Assembly: GCA_947579665.1 (NCBI GenBank)
Contig: OX388349.1
Coordinates: 20,616,459 to 20,680,458 of the forward strand
Direction of reading: 5' to 3'
Length of the DNA: 64,000 nt
From: Sympetrum striolatum
Lineage: Eukaryota; Arthropoda; Insecta; Odonata; Libellulidae
The notes under the pieces were generated by a model, which was not told the origin of the DNA, made no database searches, and worked only from the letters and a program-made list of their open reading frames with translations. Position numbers and translations under genes: made by a program. Every line of letters begins with the position of its first letter. The stretch's first letter is position 1. Shown here one piece after another: positions 1 through 12,406 of this stretch.

Positions 1-1435
1 GATCAGCTTGGATTCAGCTTTAATTAATTTTAAAGATTGCTTAGGTGTAAAAAGTTATAATATTACATAAAATATCGAAATTTATGTTTGAAAATAAAAG
101 GAAGTAGGTCTTTGTCGGTGAGAGTTTATATCTTGCACGTTTCTCTTAGTTGAGTAATAAAACTGCAGCATATCTTGGATATTGATTTGACCAGAGGTCC
201 CCATAATATGGCCTGCATGTCAAATACAGCACAGAGATACGTTTTTTAAATGCCTTGAAAGCTCAATGAATGTAGTATTCAGAAACTCTTTCGCTTTAAG
301 ATTCCATTCCTATTGAACATTTAGCACTTTCAATGTGCACAGGACGGATTATCCTAAGGAAATGAACGAATGTCATGCATAGGGGACTAGGTAGTTAGTA
401 TAAGTTTCTGCGATAACACTCTCCCCTAGTAAACCGGGCATTTACCAAACCGGAAAAGAAAGGTCTGTCCTATTTTACTGCTCTCATAAAAGCATTATTC
501 TGCAATAAAACACTTACAATTTCTAAAGAAAATTCTGTTTAATTTATAAACAGTGTAACCGCAAATTTAATTTATCGTCTATATCATAGAATGTTAATTT
601 TGAACAAAGCTCTATTTCGTAATCCGTTAGTGTATATCGATTACCCTGGAACTATCCAAGTAATTTCGAGACTCTATATTTTGTTAGTTTACTTTTAAGA
701 TTCAACAAACTTTACTTTACGGAAACAATTGTGGTAAGCAATGGAAATTCGCTTTCCATTCTCCTCCCCTCCTATTATCGAGTGAAGGGCCTTTCAAATA
801 GGACTTGATAAAGGGAATAAATAGAAATTCTCGAATCAGAAAGTAGCAAAGCATCAAATCGAAATGGTTCTCGAATTGGTTGGGGTTTGCAAAGAAAAAT
901 CAAAAAATTATTAAAATAATTACTAAATCATTAAATAATTGATAAAGAGTAAACAATAAATAATCGATAAAGAGTAAACAATAAATAATTAATAAAGTCT
1001 ATAAATAGAAACAGAAATTCAGTTTAAGCGATAAAGATAAAGCGATATTGAATTGCATTAAATAACCAAAGGATGCGGTGGAATCAATTGAGTAAGTTTC
1101 AAGTGGAGAGTAAAAGATGGAATTAGAATACTGTTTACAATGAGACTTCGTATGCGTCACTCAAATTTCTCCGGATTTCCTTATATCGCTATTAGCAGGG
1201 CTATATAGCAGGGCATAATACAAAACAAATAACTCTCTTACCAGTTATCAGGAAGTCTGTTGTTATTTAATTTCCTCAGCACCCTGTTTACAATTATGAC
1301 GAAACAGAACATAATTCACTAGGTCCAATTTACGTCTTTTGAGGAACTGAATTGACATTTTTCTCTACCGGCTCGTACATTCTCAGCCGAATGAGGTAGC
1401 GAACTACAGTAGTTGATCGCGATCTATTGAAGTAA
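1..1435. other. AT-rich intergenic stretch, no gene
   Basis: Both strands are interrupted by frequent stops, and I see no exon, RNA gene or transposon protein. The only structure is a short tandem repeat at 932-1,000, listed separately. Confidence 0.6.
932..1000. repeat. 25-bp AT-rich tandem repeat
   Basis: A 25-bp unit beginning TAAATAATYGATAAAGAG occurs at 932-956 and 957-981, with one C/T difference. A decayed partial third unit follows from 982. It is a local minisatellite of about 2.6 copies with no coding potential. Confidence 0.75.
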
Positions 1436-1439
1436 CTCA

Positions 1440-2060
1440 AAGAAGCTCACCTGCTGAGCCCTCGAAACCCAAATTTGCTCCCGATAAATAAAATATTAAC
1501 CCCCTTCGCATCGGGGGCCACAAAGGACGACCTTTGGCAACGCCTCGCGAAGGAAAAATCGGCGAAGAACGAAATCGCAGCATCGGCGAACAATGGCGCC
1601 CGACGACGCTTATTCCATTGTGCGAGATATCAAGTGAGCGCCGCTTTCCTCCGACGCCGTCCCCCACTAAGGCATTCCTCCACTTCCTCGCCACTTCAGA
1701 CAATGGCCTGGAGGCGATCCCCCTAACACCGTCTCGCCTCCCACCGATCCACCTGCCAAAGTGGCGCCGAGAGAGCGGGCTAAATCAAAGTTGAATGGCC
1801 ACACACGATTTGAATGGGACAACAGGGAAACTGAAGGTCTGCACGGGGCGGGGAGGGAGAGGTGTTTGGCCGGGGAAGCCGGTGGGAGAGGCCGGAGTCT
1901 TTAACTATGGAAGGAAACGCGGGGCGTACACAAAGGGGTGGTTTTCGGAAGGTTAAGAAAATTCGGGCGGACGGCTTTGTGAATCGATGGCTTGCGCTTT
2001 ACAAGAGCGGTTCTATGCTCGGAGAATGGTAATGGCTCAGGTAGTGGAGGTTTGTCTAAA
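1440..2060. other. GC-rich non-coding island
   Basis: Base composition changes abruptly from AT-rich flanks to GC- and CpG-rich sequence. Short open frames on both strands overlap one another and look like composition artefacts, with no recognisable domain and no clean splice pair. The island holds three SOX-type cores (ACAATGG or its complement CCATTGT). It could be a promoter, an enhancer or a non-coding exon; the sequence alone does not decide. Confidence 0.4.
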
Positions 2061-5000
2061 CGTTATGTGTAACCGTATAGTGCCGTAAAGACCGTTCTGG
2101 GATCGAACTGTTGAGTTGGGTTGTCACGATCGGTGTTTAATCACCTGGTTTTTCAAGAAGGACCTCAAAATGGTAAGAAATTGTCACTGAATTTTATTGA
2201 TTAATATTGTTATTAGTTTTCTGTTTACTCGTTTATGAATTTACGCATGAGCAGGATAGCTTGATATAAACTAATAGAAAAATATCACAAATTCGTGTAT
2301 TTGACAATTATAGTGAATCTATTCTCAATCATTACTGCTCATGCCTCTCTTGCAATTTCCCGATAGATTTATGTTTGCATGGGCACTAGGAAAATATATA
2401 AAAAAAGAAAAAAATTGTTTCGATGACTTCGTAAGCATATCGAAGACAATAATGATCGTAGGCTGAGTGAATTTGTCGTTAGATCGTTAAAAATAAGGTT
2501 AAATATTTTCAAAAATAAAGAAGATAAAACAGGAGAAAGATGAAAGTGGAAGATGATGATTTCACGATTAGAAAAGAACAAGACATTCTATTTCGACAAA
2601 CACAGCTAACTACTTCAGAATCCCTCAGACTTAGCGTTGTTGTCGTTGTTTTACTATTTGATATTGTAATTTATTAGAGGTTTAAAATCTCCAATAGCCG
2701 ACAAAAACGGATATTGGAGATTTTTAACTTCTAATTCCTTAAGTGGATATAAAAAAACACTAACTCGTAAATTAAATACTCACCGATGTCAACATTCAAG
2801 TAATAAAAATATTGATATCGGGAAACATTGTCAGAGGGGAAGGGGAAGGCTGTGTAATATATCCATAGCTTCGATAAAATTATTTTAAATACTCGAAATA
2901 AAATCTGTAAACACACTAATTTGACGTACTTTTATGGTGACGTACTTTCACAGTAACGTGAAATCATAAGATAAACTAGATCTCTCGGAAATGTACTTAC
3001 TCTAAATTTTTGGAGATCTAATAGCCGAGGTTTTAATTTCCATGCTTCCAAATTCCAAAATACTCCCAGTCTGTCAAATGCATCATGCCCACGTTAAGAT
3101 GTTTATCGTTGAGGTATTTGACAATACGAGTTTATTTGGCTTTTGGCCCATTCTGCATATTTTTTTTGTCTGTAGATAATGATCAGCATTCTATGTCTAT
3201 TATCGCTTTGTTTCCACCGTATGCTAAATCGAAACTTTGAGGTATTAGCTCTGAAAATACAAACTTTCAACGTCCTCATATTTCTTTTTCATGTAGAAGT
3301 TACAGTCAATTTCTTTCTTTGAATTCGCTCGCTCGATCAAGAGCTTACTATATTATTCGTACTATTGTGAAAGTTATTGAATTAAGTTCTTTATTCATAC
3401 TAATCCTTATAACTGCATATTTATAAACTGGCGCGACTTTAAAATCGTATCCTATTGATGAAGTTATTATCACTTCCAGTCACTGCCAGGATGAATCGTA
3501 CATGCATTTTCGTTCGACGGGAACCCAATGAATGGCCTTCTTTGGATTAAATAAAAAAGTTCTAAAATTAATCTAGGACGACTAAAAGGTTAGCATCTAA
3601 TTCTTAACTTCAGAGAGATAATTCAAAAGTTTTCTCTGAAAGTTCTTAGAATTCGGAACGTATTTTAACTACATATGTATTATAATCGAGTGGAATTATA
3701 AAGCAGATTGGTCTGATTTCATTTCTAGAGTCCTTACGTATCGACCTGAAATGCCTTGCAAATATTTTTTTAATGTAGCAGCACAATTTATGTATTAAAT
3801 TTGCTAAAAATGTTGTTTGAATGTGTCCAATAATATTAAATAAATGGTCATTATTAATTAGTATATGGTCATTAGTTCACAAGTTTCACAGTGAATTTTT
3901 TCACCTGAAACCATTCGTTTCTAACCTTATCTTTAGCGATCCATACCCCATTTTGATAGGACATTTTATAAAAGATATAACATACATTAAGTTGAAATAT
4001 TTTATTTGGATCAATTATCACCAACAAATATTTTCAATAAGTGCCACCTTATCTTAGTTCTTCGATGAATTTCGGCTTGTAAAGCTTTATCCCTGGCGAG
4101 TTATTGTGACGGAATTTCTATGCGTTCTTAGAAACATTAAGTCGAAATATTTAATTTTGTAAAATAATCACCAACAGATATTTTCGATAACTGCGTACTA
4201 ATCTTTCTTCTCCGATGAATCTCCACGTGTGAAATGCAATGGGGAACACGAATAGGCCCTTAACAACCTCTGTCTCCAGTCGTTCCGAGGGCTGAGCAGT
4301 CCACCCGAGTAATCCGGACCAGTATCCGATTGGGCTAACAGCTCCCAAATGACCATTGACTCGCCCTCCCCCGACACCTCTTACAACTCCGCCCACCTCG
4401 TCTAATCTTACACCTTTCGCCTCCTCATTGATATTCTAAGCCTTCCGCATCGCTTCGACAGTAGTGCAACTACACACTGCTTCTAGGAATCGCCCAAAAT
4501 AAATTTGGCCTATTTTTCTCCAAGATATGTCAAAAAAACTGTATGTAAATACATTGTAAAATTCTTCTAAATTCACAGAGTTAAAGTTACTTCGACTTTT
4601 TAAGAAATAATTGAGATTACGACTTGTTGGATGTTTTTTAAAACAACTTTCGAGTTTTTTCGTGAGGCCATATTTTAATAGGTAACAAGAATAGGAATAA
4701 CTTTGCACTTTAAGTCGTGCAGCTTAAACAAAAAAATAAACAGAGGAAAAAAAAGCGACATGACTTGGTCCCTGTCATTTCACTATTTTCTCCTATGCTA
4801 TCTATATTTTAATTTTTGACCTCTTTCGAGAAGTAAATATAATAATTACGCAATTTTACAAAATGTAAATGTTATTCACGATGTTGAAACTACATGTTTA
4901 ACAGCACAAACTTGTGAAGTACCCAGATAATTTCAAACAAACAAGAGTAGGATGTAAAACAATGAATGATGTGTCCTACAATGGAGCAATGGAAACTAAC

Positions 5001-6089
5001 AACGGCCTTTACCATTCTGCATAGTGCAGTCAAATTTATCTCAACCAAAGCAAAGCTAGCCATTTTAAGGGGTGTAAAAAGGGCAAATACAGCTTTCTCT
5101 CCTTACCTGATGTTTTCATCGATTGTATGCGAAAAATGTTTAAAAATAACCACTTCAAACACCTAACTTTCTGATTTTAATCATGACATATCATCTTCTT
5201 CTTCTCTTCTATATCAGAAGGTAAGATAAAATGTCTCGCTTCTTTTCTTCCACGTCGGACACCGAAACGTTTTTCTTCAGAAAGTCAGTTACTCTAGGTA
5301 TAGATAAGACGGCGTATCTTTGGTCTTTGATTTGATTAACATAAATTTCAATGTAAAGAAAGGAAAGCTGTGAAACGGCAGTTAACTTGTAAGATCAAGG
5401 TGCTCACTATTTCTGAAGGCTGGTGGCTCAGTACAAATGTAAAATTACACAAATATAATCCTAGAATAAGGTTCGTATTTTCATTATGGTACGGAAGCAG
5501 AGTTCTTGTTCCATTAATTTATAGTGTACATGTTCATTTATTTTCTCGAATATATGCGACAATTGAAGAAAAATGTAATAGACTGAACAATATTTGTTCC
5601 CTATATCTCAAATCATCTAGGTGATAGCAAGGTGCGTTAGTTGATACAAAAATAACCACTTCAGAAACCAACCTGCATTAGACAGTTGACATGACGTTCG
5701 GGTATTCGGATATTGATTGTCTATTATTAAAGAGCAAAATGCAGTATAAAACGAGTATTATTAGTTACACAGTAAGAAAACGTTTCTATAAATATCAAGG
5801 GCCAATTAAGAACAAAAATAACAACAAAAGGTACTAAAAACAAGCAAATTTTAAGTTCCATAAACATTCACTCCAGCCAAGCCATTTTAAAACCAAAACA
5901 ACATGACTACAAATAAAGCTGTCTAATTCTCTGAAGGCTGATGTTGCAGTAAAGGAAGTTTCAATAGCTATTCAAGTTTAGCGTTCTGAGACCAGCTTCT
6001 CTCATTTCCTCCTATTCATACATTCTAAATTATCGCATAGGTAATGTAACATTATAATTATCTTAGATAATAAAGGGTGGGACGGATTA
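2061..6089. other. AT-rich intergenic stretch, no gene
   Basis: No exon or RNA gene is recognisable. The open frames present are short, AT-driven and without family features. The stretch contains one palindromic foldback at 2,672-2,737. Confidence 0.55.
2672..2737. repeat. Small foldback sequence sharing ends with the 41.2-kb element
   Basis: A palindrome of about 66 bp runs from AGAGGTTTAAAATCTCCAAT to a complementary arm that ends near TTTTTAACTTCT. The outer motif GAGGTTTAAA followed by CTCCAATA also forms the ends of the 320-bp foldback element at 41,216-41,535. The two therefore probably belong to one MITE-like family, this one reduced to little more than its tips. Confidence 0.5.
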
Positions 6090-6480
6090 CCATTCATTAC
6101 AAATGTTCTGCCTATGGACAGGTCCTTTAATTATGTTCCCCTCCATCCTTCCCTGTCTTGAGCCAATCTCTTCATTCTTCCATATCTATCTTTTCTTTTC
6201 AGTTCATCTGTATCTTTGTTCTTCTTTCTTCCATCTCTCTTCCAGCTGGAATACCTTCTATAACCAATGTCATTATTCCATTCCCTCTTAAATCCGATCA
6301 TAGCCAATTTCTTTTTCTCCTCCTGATTATCTCCATGATTGACCTTTTTCATTTATCCTCTTTAAAACCTCTATACTTTGTCTGACCATTTTATTCCCTC
6401 CACACCCACATTTCACATGTTTCTTAAAGCTACACATCAGCTTTTTTCACTGTGCACGTTTCACTACTATGACTTAAAAC
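6090..6480 (-). mobile_element. Probable non-LTR retrotransposon C-terminal remnant
   Basis: The + strand is strikingly pyrimidine-rich. The minus strand encodes a Lys/Arg/Asp/Glu-rich peptide with the stretch RMKRLAQDREGWRG, which resembles the 'MKR-AEDR-WR' tail that closes many RTE/jockey-type polyproteins. The frame is broken by stops and no catalytic RT motif is left. Short length and low complexity make the family call tentative. Confidence 0.35.
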
Positions 6481-6880
6481 ACTCCAATCATATCGTAGCA
6501 CTTCACTAGTCTATGTATTAGCTCTACGTTACTAAAGAATTGTAGAAATAAAATTACAAAGAATCTTTCCCTCGTATATAGTACTTTAGCAGTAGTATTA
6601 TAGTACCTGTGATTTTATTCTTACAATCTTTTGATGCGAATTTCCATTTGATGTAACAATGCCTGCCGCAATCGATTTTATTCTACATTAATAATTATTA
6701 CTTTCTTATTTCTACTACTACTTAATTTCTTAGTTCTACATTACGCTAGTCTTTTACTTAATTTTAATTACCAAAAAAGAAACAAATGAATAAAGAAATG
6801 GTATTAAATAGGGATTTTTAACCAGCATGAACCTACCGAACGGGAGAGCACCCATGTATGAAAGTACCTTTCATCGATAC
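6481..6880. other. AT-rich stretch, nothing recognised
   Basis: Simple AT-rich sequence with stops in all frames; no motif or repeat noted. Confidence 0.5.
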
Positions 6881-7480
6881 TCATTTAGTTGCTTCCTCAC
6901 AAGACACCCGTAAGATGAATAATAGAAATGGAGAGAAGGCACAAGTGAAACTTCCGTACCGGTGAGATCCTATTCTGGTAGTGCCGACCAAATCGTACGT
7001 ACTCAAAGGTGGGCTACCCCTACGGCAGAATAGCATTGTGAAAGATACAACGCGGCTTAATCGATAGAGTCTAATATGTACGCGCTCCCTTCTCTGGACG
7101 TTGATCACTTGATAGGGCGGTGGGAGGTTTGTCATGGAGTGCGTTTCGAAAGAAGGGGGCGCTGGAGGATGGACTTTGGAATAGGAATCCTGGGAATCGC
7201 GCCCGCATTCTCTCTCCGCACCCAATTACTTCGGCTACGGACTTCCCTTTGCGTGCATGGGATTTTGCGGAGGGGTGCAGCATGGTATGGGGTGCGGAAC
7301 GGGGTGCGGGATGGAATGGGAGGATTTTGGGAGGAATTGGAGACTGTTTCGGGAATATCCCGCCCCACGAGTTGAAATTATTTTTCCTTAGAGTCGCGTT
7401 TCTTAAGACTGAGACTGCTGGTCAAGTTGAAGTAACTTTCGGTGGATATGGTCATAGCGCGTTACCTTATAAATAATACG
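6881..7480. other. GC-rich non-coding island
   Basis: A sharp rise in G+C, centred on 7,080-7,370, contains repeated GGGGTGCGG-type words. Open frames of 70-118 codons occur on both strands over the same bases and are mutually exclusive. None shows domain features, so I read them as by-products of GC-rich composition. A regulatory island or a non-coding exon is possible. Confidence 0.35.
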
Positions 7481-8279
7481 ACTATAATATATTTAATTAC
7501 TCCGGCCTTCATTTAGTGGGACTTCATCCCAGCAAACATAAGATAAACTGTGTCTTTATTCCACAAAATTCAAAAACGAATATTAACTTGATTTTTTTCC
7601 ATGGAAATTTACTGCCTAGATGTCTTTAGGGATTAAAATACAACTTACACTTATCGAATGGGATTTTTATTTCCATGACTGGTTTTCAACTTGCAGCGTA
7701 AATGGTTTTCATGAAAATTGATAGAAGTAATCTAAAAGAAAGCTCATGATACGGTTCTAGAGGAACTTGACTCAACCGGAGTACAGAGACTGAGTTTGCT
7801 CGTATCACATCCAAATTGGCATTATAATTCTAAAATATGCCTTTTTAGGAGTAGCAGAAAGAAAATAAATAAATAAAACCGGAGAGTGATAGAAATGAAT
7901 GAATTCGTTATACTTGGGATACAGGTAAATGTTCAGACACAAAAAATTGCAAAATTAGTTTCTGTGAATTTCTATTTCTTTCGGATTATCCTTATTTAAT
8001 TTTAATATTCAACCCGTCATATTAACTACAGGCTGTAGTTTCAAGAAACACAAATGATATATGCTCGCACTTGACTGCCATTTTCAGGTATAAATTGCAA
8101 GTAGATCATAATCAATTTGTCTTACTCTGAATTAAAAAAAATGGAATTCCAGCTCAATTGTATTCGTGGAGCTCAATTGGCGACCACATTCCCTATAGGA
8201 GCTTATTTTTAACTATTTTGTGTTAAACTTAGTTTAATTTAGTAGTTGAAGTATTCCATCAGTAATATAATCGTCCAAT

Positions 8280-8820
8280 TTTTTACAAGAATATGAATGA
8301 AAAAGCACTTAAGAGATTCGGCTTCGTTAAAAGAATAGTCGGTAAGAGAGAAAAAACAGTTCGCGAACGATGTTACTTAGCGTTAGTTAGGCCTCACCTT
8401 GAGCATGCATTTAGTGTATGTGACCCTGCCAACAAATGTCATATTAGGAATTTGGAAAAAGTACATCGAAGGGCGATACAATTTATAAGGAATTGCTACG
8501 ATAAAACAGCGAGTGTTACTCAGATGATACAGGACGCGGGATGGGAATGATTAGAAGATAGAAGACTAATTCAAACGATAAATTTACTGAATAAGTTCAG
8601 AAAATTACGTTCTCAGATGATGTAACCGATATAATGCGACCCCTCTGTTATCTGGACCGTTCTGATACTGCGAGGAAGATCAGGGAAATAGATGCTAGAA
8701 CGAATCGTTTCAAGAATTCATTTTTTCCACGAACGATACGTGAAAGCAATTGATTAGACAAATAGAGTCAAGGTGCCTGCACCCCAAGCCACAGGCCGTA
8801 AGGCGGATTCACTTGAGATG
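8280..8820 (+). mobile_element. Non-LTR retrotransposon remnant, RT C-terminus (copy 1)
   Basis: The conceptual protein carries the typical C-terminal reverse-transcriptase tail of jockey/CR1-type elements: 'RCYLALVRPHLEHA', then 'CDPANKCHIRNLEKVHRRA' and 'SVTQMIQDAGWE'. The same family occurs on the minus strand at 57,253-57,760. Against that copy, this one has a nonsense change (TCA to TGA) at 8,548-8,550 and a one-base deletion shortly after 8,590, so it is dead. Both copies keep a conserved 3' UTR word, GAGTCAAGGTGC, just after the coding end. 5' truncation is usual for such elements. Confidence 0.8.
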
Positions 8821-10362
8821 AACAATCCAAAATTAGATTTCAGTATTTCATTTTTCATATTTCATACTTGTCCAATAAATCTCTGGTTATTCCTTGATAT
8901 TCAACCGTACTTAACTCTCAGTACTTTCGTAACGTAGAACGCATGACATGAGGATTTAGTGAGTTAAACTAGTTTCTTCGCGTGTTGAATTGGATTAACT
9001 TATTCAGAAACGTTGTTACGACGCAAAGAGAGTATTTTGTCTGCGCTGAAGAATTAATCATACAAACACGCAAATATGCAAGGCGCCTTGGTTGATAAAA
9101 TGTATTTCGCAGTGCATACAACTCTAACCTATGACACTAATTTGTTCAAGTCACGGAAGAAAGGGTAAAACTTTAAATTTAAGCACAGCACAGTTAAAAC
9201 TTGCAAGATAATTACAAGAATCATGCACGGAAGACCGATTGGTGAAGGTTTTACGATCCAACTTTTGTGAGCCATGGGAACGTAGCCAATTGTTCTAATT
9301 TTGGAAGAAGTTTATGAGACTAAATGGAGAGAAAACTTTGCTCGTTTTGCAGTAAGTTCAAGGAAATCAACTTGATTGTAGACGTACACTAATTTCTTAA
9401 GAATTTTTAGGAGGTCATTTTCAAAGCAGTCAAATTGAGGAAAGTATAATAGGCGTTCTCAGGAATTTTCAATATAGCTTTCATGTTTATCTAAAAAGGA
9501 TATGAAATCCCTGAAGAGTGAAGAGATGGTATCATTCACATGCCAATCATCAGCTAGCTTTATGTTTCCGTATGCAATATATTGTCAATTTTTAAGTGGA
9601 ATCGAGCCACATTAGATGATTTAGGAATTGTTTTCGATAGAAATGACATGAACTCAGATAAAAATCTGATGTATTTAAATAACGAAGTTATGGATTTTTA
9701 ATATCACTTAGCTGATTGCGAGTTTGAATCACATTTACCCTTTTGACCCTTAAACGCATGATTTTCTGCAATGGGAGCATTCTTAAATTAAAAAAATCAA
9801 AGTTATTTGAGGAGACAATGATTAGCATAAAGATCTAAAACATTTATTTTTATATACTTAAAATTTATTCTACAAGCAGTTTGAGATCTATTAATCTAAA
9901 CTACATTTTTCCGCTTCTTCTCTCTATGTTTGAATGCATATTTACCACATTTGTTTTGTACTTTTTGCATGCATTTTTTTAAGGAACGCATTTGTAAATA
10001 CAGGAATAATAAAATTCGATAATAAGTGTATTTACTTTCGTGGATGTATTAGGGTATTTATGTTTTGATGATGATTTTCATACGTAATTAATTAATTACG
10101 CTAATCTGCTTTAACTTAGGATTGATTTAAAATCCGCAAAGTTTTTCGTTCGTATGTTTTTCAAATTTAAACCTATGAAAAAGGGGCTTTGCTTTTTGAT
10201 ATTTTGAAACATCGATTTAGCTTATGATTCAAAACGAAATTCATTGGAGTTAAAGTAAATGTATCAATTATTTATGGTGTATAAATACTCCGAAATATTT
10301 TGGAGTATTATCGAAATAACTCGGAGCTCACGTGGAACCTAATAATATAACTACTATTTAGG
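8821..10362. other. AT-rich intergenic stretch, no gene
   Basis: No open frame of interest, splice pair or repeat was seen between the non-LTR remnant and the small palindromic MITE. Confidence 0.55.
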
Positions 10363-10364
10363 TA

Positions 10365-10441
10365 CACTCCTGGCACAAATTAACGCAGCACCTCCTTAGC
10401 GATCCTTACGGCCGGTGCTGCGTTAATTTTGGCCAGGAGTG
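10365..10441. mobile_element. 77-bp palindromic MITE, Tc1/mariner-like
   Basis: Two 28-bp arms (10,365-10,392 and 10,414-10,441) are inverted repeats matching at 26 of 28 positions, separated by a 21-bp loop. The ends begin CACTCCTGGC, and TA dinucleotides flank both ends (10,363-10,364 and 10,442-10,443). TA duplication is the rule for Tc1/mariner insertions. No transposase is present, so it depends on an enzyme encoded elsewhere. The whole element is little more than its own terminal repeats. Confidence 0.75.
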
Positions 10442-10539
10442 TACAAGTAATCCGTTATTAATGCACAAAAACGAATAAATGATCCTTTACTTCTTAGTTC
10501 CCCCAGTGATGTAGTGATGCTTATTCATCATGCAACTCC

Positions 10540-11160
10540 TCACCCCCTATGAAAAAGCTTTCCGACAGCTTCGGGGGTCAGTTGACCAGGCACTCATGTA
10601 CCGCTGCTCAAGAATCTGAACATGAAACCTGAAATACTGAATCTCGCCTTCCGAACATTCAAACGAGTTCTGATACTCCATTCTGATCAGGGAGAAAGAA
10701 TCTGTTCCATTTGAGAACCATTCTTCTCTCCGGTTCATGAGCGTGTCAGTATGTGTTCGTGAATGACCTAAACTCGGCCATATGTAGGCCACGAGGCGAA
10801 AGGATGACTGAAGGTGAGTCTTCACGGGTGAGAGGGGCTGAAGAGGGAAGCGGTAATGGAAGGGAAAAGATAATGGAGATGTGGTGTTGCATTATGGTGG
10901 TTTAAGGGACGGCTGGCGTTAAGGGTTGATAGACGGAGAGAAGTGAATTTGGCGAGGGAGAGGGGAGGCAAACGAAAAGTGAGTGACGACTCCGAAAAAT
11001 CGTTCGTCCATTTACTCAAGGTATCAGTCGTTCTCTCCGCCGAAAGGAAAATTGTTGTTAGTGTATGCTGTAGAGCCGATTTGGGGAAAAATGAAATTTA
11101 TACGCATGCTAGTCTGTCATCAAGACTGGTTGGAACCTCACCATCTCAACCATTAGCTAA
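10540..11160. other. Moderately GC-rich non-coding segment
   Basis: Composition is higher in G+C than the flanks, with purine-rich runs around 10,820-10,980. Open frames of 65-92 codons on both strands overlap and lack domain features. No gene can be supported. Confidence 0.35.
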
Positions 11161-11832
11161 AATGTAAAGAGAATAGGCGAATATGCAAGCTGATATGTAA
11201 AGTAGATTGACTATGATGTTTTTACCAAGAACTTTTTGTGGGCATGAGAACTATGAAAGATAAAATGCGTGAGAGCAGAACTATGATCGTAAGAATAACG
11301 CTTTTAACAGTAGCGAATAATATTTCTATTAAGATAAATGTTAATGTGCAGCATTATTAACCTCTACGTAACTTCCATATAATTAAAATTATTCACAAAA
11401 TAGGGACGAAAGAAAATAATTACATTTTCTTCTATCCTAAATAAAAAACAGATGGAGGTATTCACCAATATAGGGCACAAGAAACTATTGCATAGAATCG
11501 ATCGATATAACGCACATTTATTTAAGACTTATAATTATTGGAATTATATTTAAATATTATTGAAAATTTATAAATAACTTATAGCAAAGAAAAATCGATG
11601 CAAAGGATATGTAGTTGAGGCAGAAAAGTTAAGGACAAGCGATGTAAATAATTTAGGGTTTGGATGTTGTGAGGGTTACTTTGTGGACGCTCGGCGACTC
11701 CGTCGCCGTGGCTCCACGCCGCTACTTTGTAGCTTGCGCGGCATTGTAGCGACCGTGAGGCGGGACGACGTTGTGTCTACAATGTAGGCACAACTGTAGT
11801 TACATTATAATGTTAGCCCGCCTCCGGGGACT

Positions 11833-11839
11833 ATATAAG
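11833..11839 (+). promoter_or_regulatory. LTR TATA box
   Basis: TATATAA lies in a GC-rich context within the 5' LTR and should position Pol II initiation around 25-30 bp downstream, which would define the U3/R border. The same motif is at 18,965 in the 3' LTR. Confidence 0.65.
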
Positions 11840-11910
11840 CCGTGCATTTCGTTTCGAGAGACAGTCTGATTCCGACTCCCAACGACTTCTGTGCCCTAAG
11901 GGTTGGCTGT

Positions 11911-12089
11911 GGTCCACCAGCGACCATAAGTACGACGTCCAAGCTATTGCACTAACAGTTGGCTGCGGTCCCCCAGTGACCACAAGTTCCACTTCTGGGC
12001 CTCTGTTAGCTGCTGCGGTCCCCCAGCGACCCCAGGTTGGACGCTCTGCTTCTGGGCCTCCCAATAGTGGCCGCGGTCCACCAGCGACC
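11911..12089 (+). repeat. Four internal repeats in the LTR
   Basis: The 15-bp core GGTCCMCCAGYGACC occurs at 11,911-11,925, 11,967-11,981, 12,017-12,031 and 12,075-12,089. The spacing is 50-58 bp, and related flanking words (TTGGCTG, CTTCTGGGCCTC) recur. All four lie downstream of the TATA box, so they would be in the transcript leader or R/U5. The 3' LTR carries the same set 7,132 bp on. The role is unknown; they could be RNA-structure or protein-binding repeats. Confidence 0.8.
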
Positions 12090-12205
12090 CCAAGTCGGTA
12101 TCCTAGGAGTCACCCCTCAGGTAATCTATTCATTGCTCATTAAATCATTTAAAAGTCACTGCACGATTGTCATTAACCGTTACCCAATGTCGTCGCGACA
12201 TTATT

Positions 12206-12223
12206 TGGTGTCAGAAGTGGGAT
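12206..12223 (+). promoter_or_regulatory. Primer binding site for tRNA-Leu
   Basis: Eighteen bases, TGGTGTCAGAAGTGGGAT, are complementary to the 3' end of a typical eukaryotic tRNA-Leu including CCA. They start two bases after the LTR. Reverse transcription of the element would be primed here. The tRNA match is from general knowledge of tRNA-Leu acceptor and T-arm sequence, not from a tRNA in this window. Confidence 0.85.
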
Positions 12224-12406
12224 CATGCCGCTTCATCGTGAGAGCGATTCGGCGTGCATGATCCATCACGTAAGTGTTGGAACGCGTTGTAGTTAGGAGT
12301 GGATAGATTTAGTAGTCTTGCCTAGACTAAAGCTAGGGAATTCCATTACCTACATAGGATACCCACGTTAAATAATCGGTTATTTGTGCAGTGACTTACG
12401 GACATC

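Larger units (their letters stand above)
11662..12203 (+). repeat. 5' LTR
   Basis: This copy matches the 3' LTR at a constant offset of 7,132 bp with no indel. The outer limits are uncertain by about 3 bp. Beginning at TGATGT and ending at ACATTA gives imperfect inverted ends and puts the 3' copy directly after its G-tract. Beginning at TGTTG (11,665) and ending at GCGACA (12,200) is the alternative. The first base is G here against T in the 3' copy, the only difference I see. It contains a TATA box at 11,833, four internal repeats and a possible ATTAAA signal at 12,139-12,144. Confidence 0.9.

Noticed and set aside
7076..7476. Several 70-118 codon frames on both strands
   Set aside because: Mutually overlapping frames in a GC-rich island, low complexity, no domain; treated as composition artefacts.
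11831..12064. 77-codon minus-strand frame in the LTR, present identically at 18,963-19,196
   Set aside because: It lies inside the LTR repeats antisense to the element; identity only reflects LTR duplication. No domain features.
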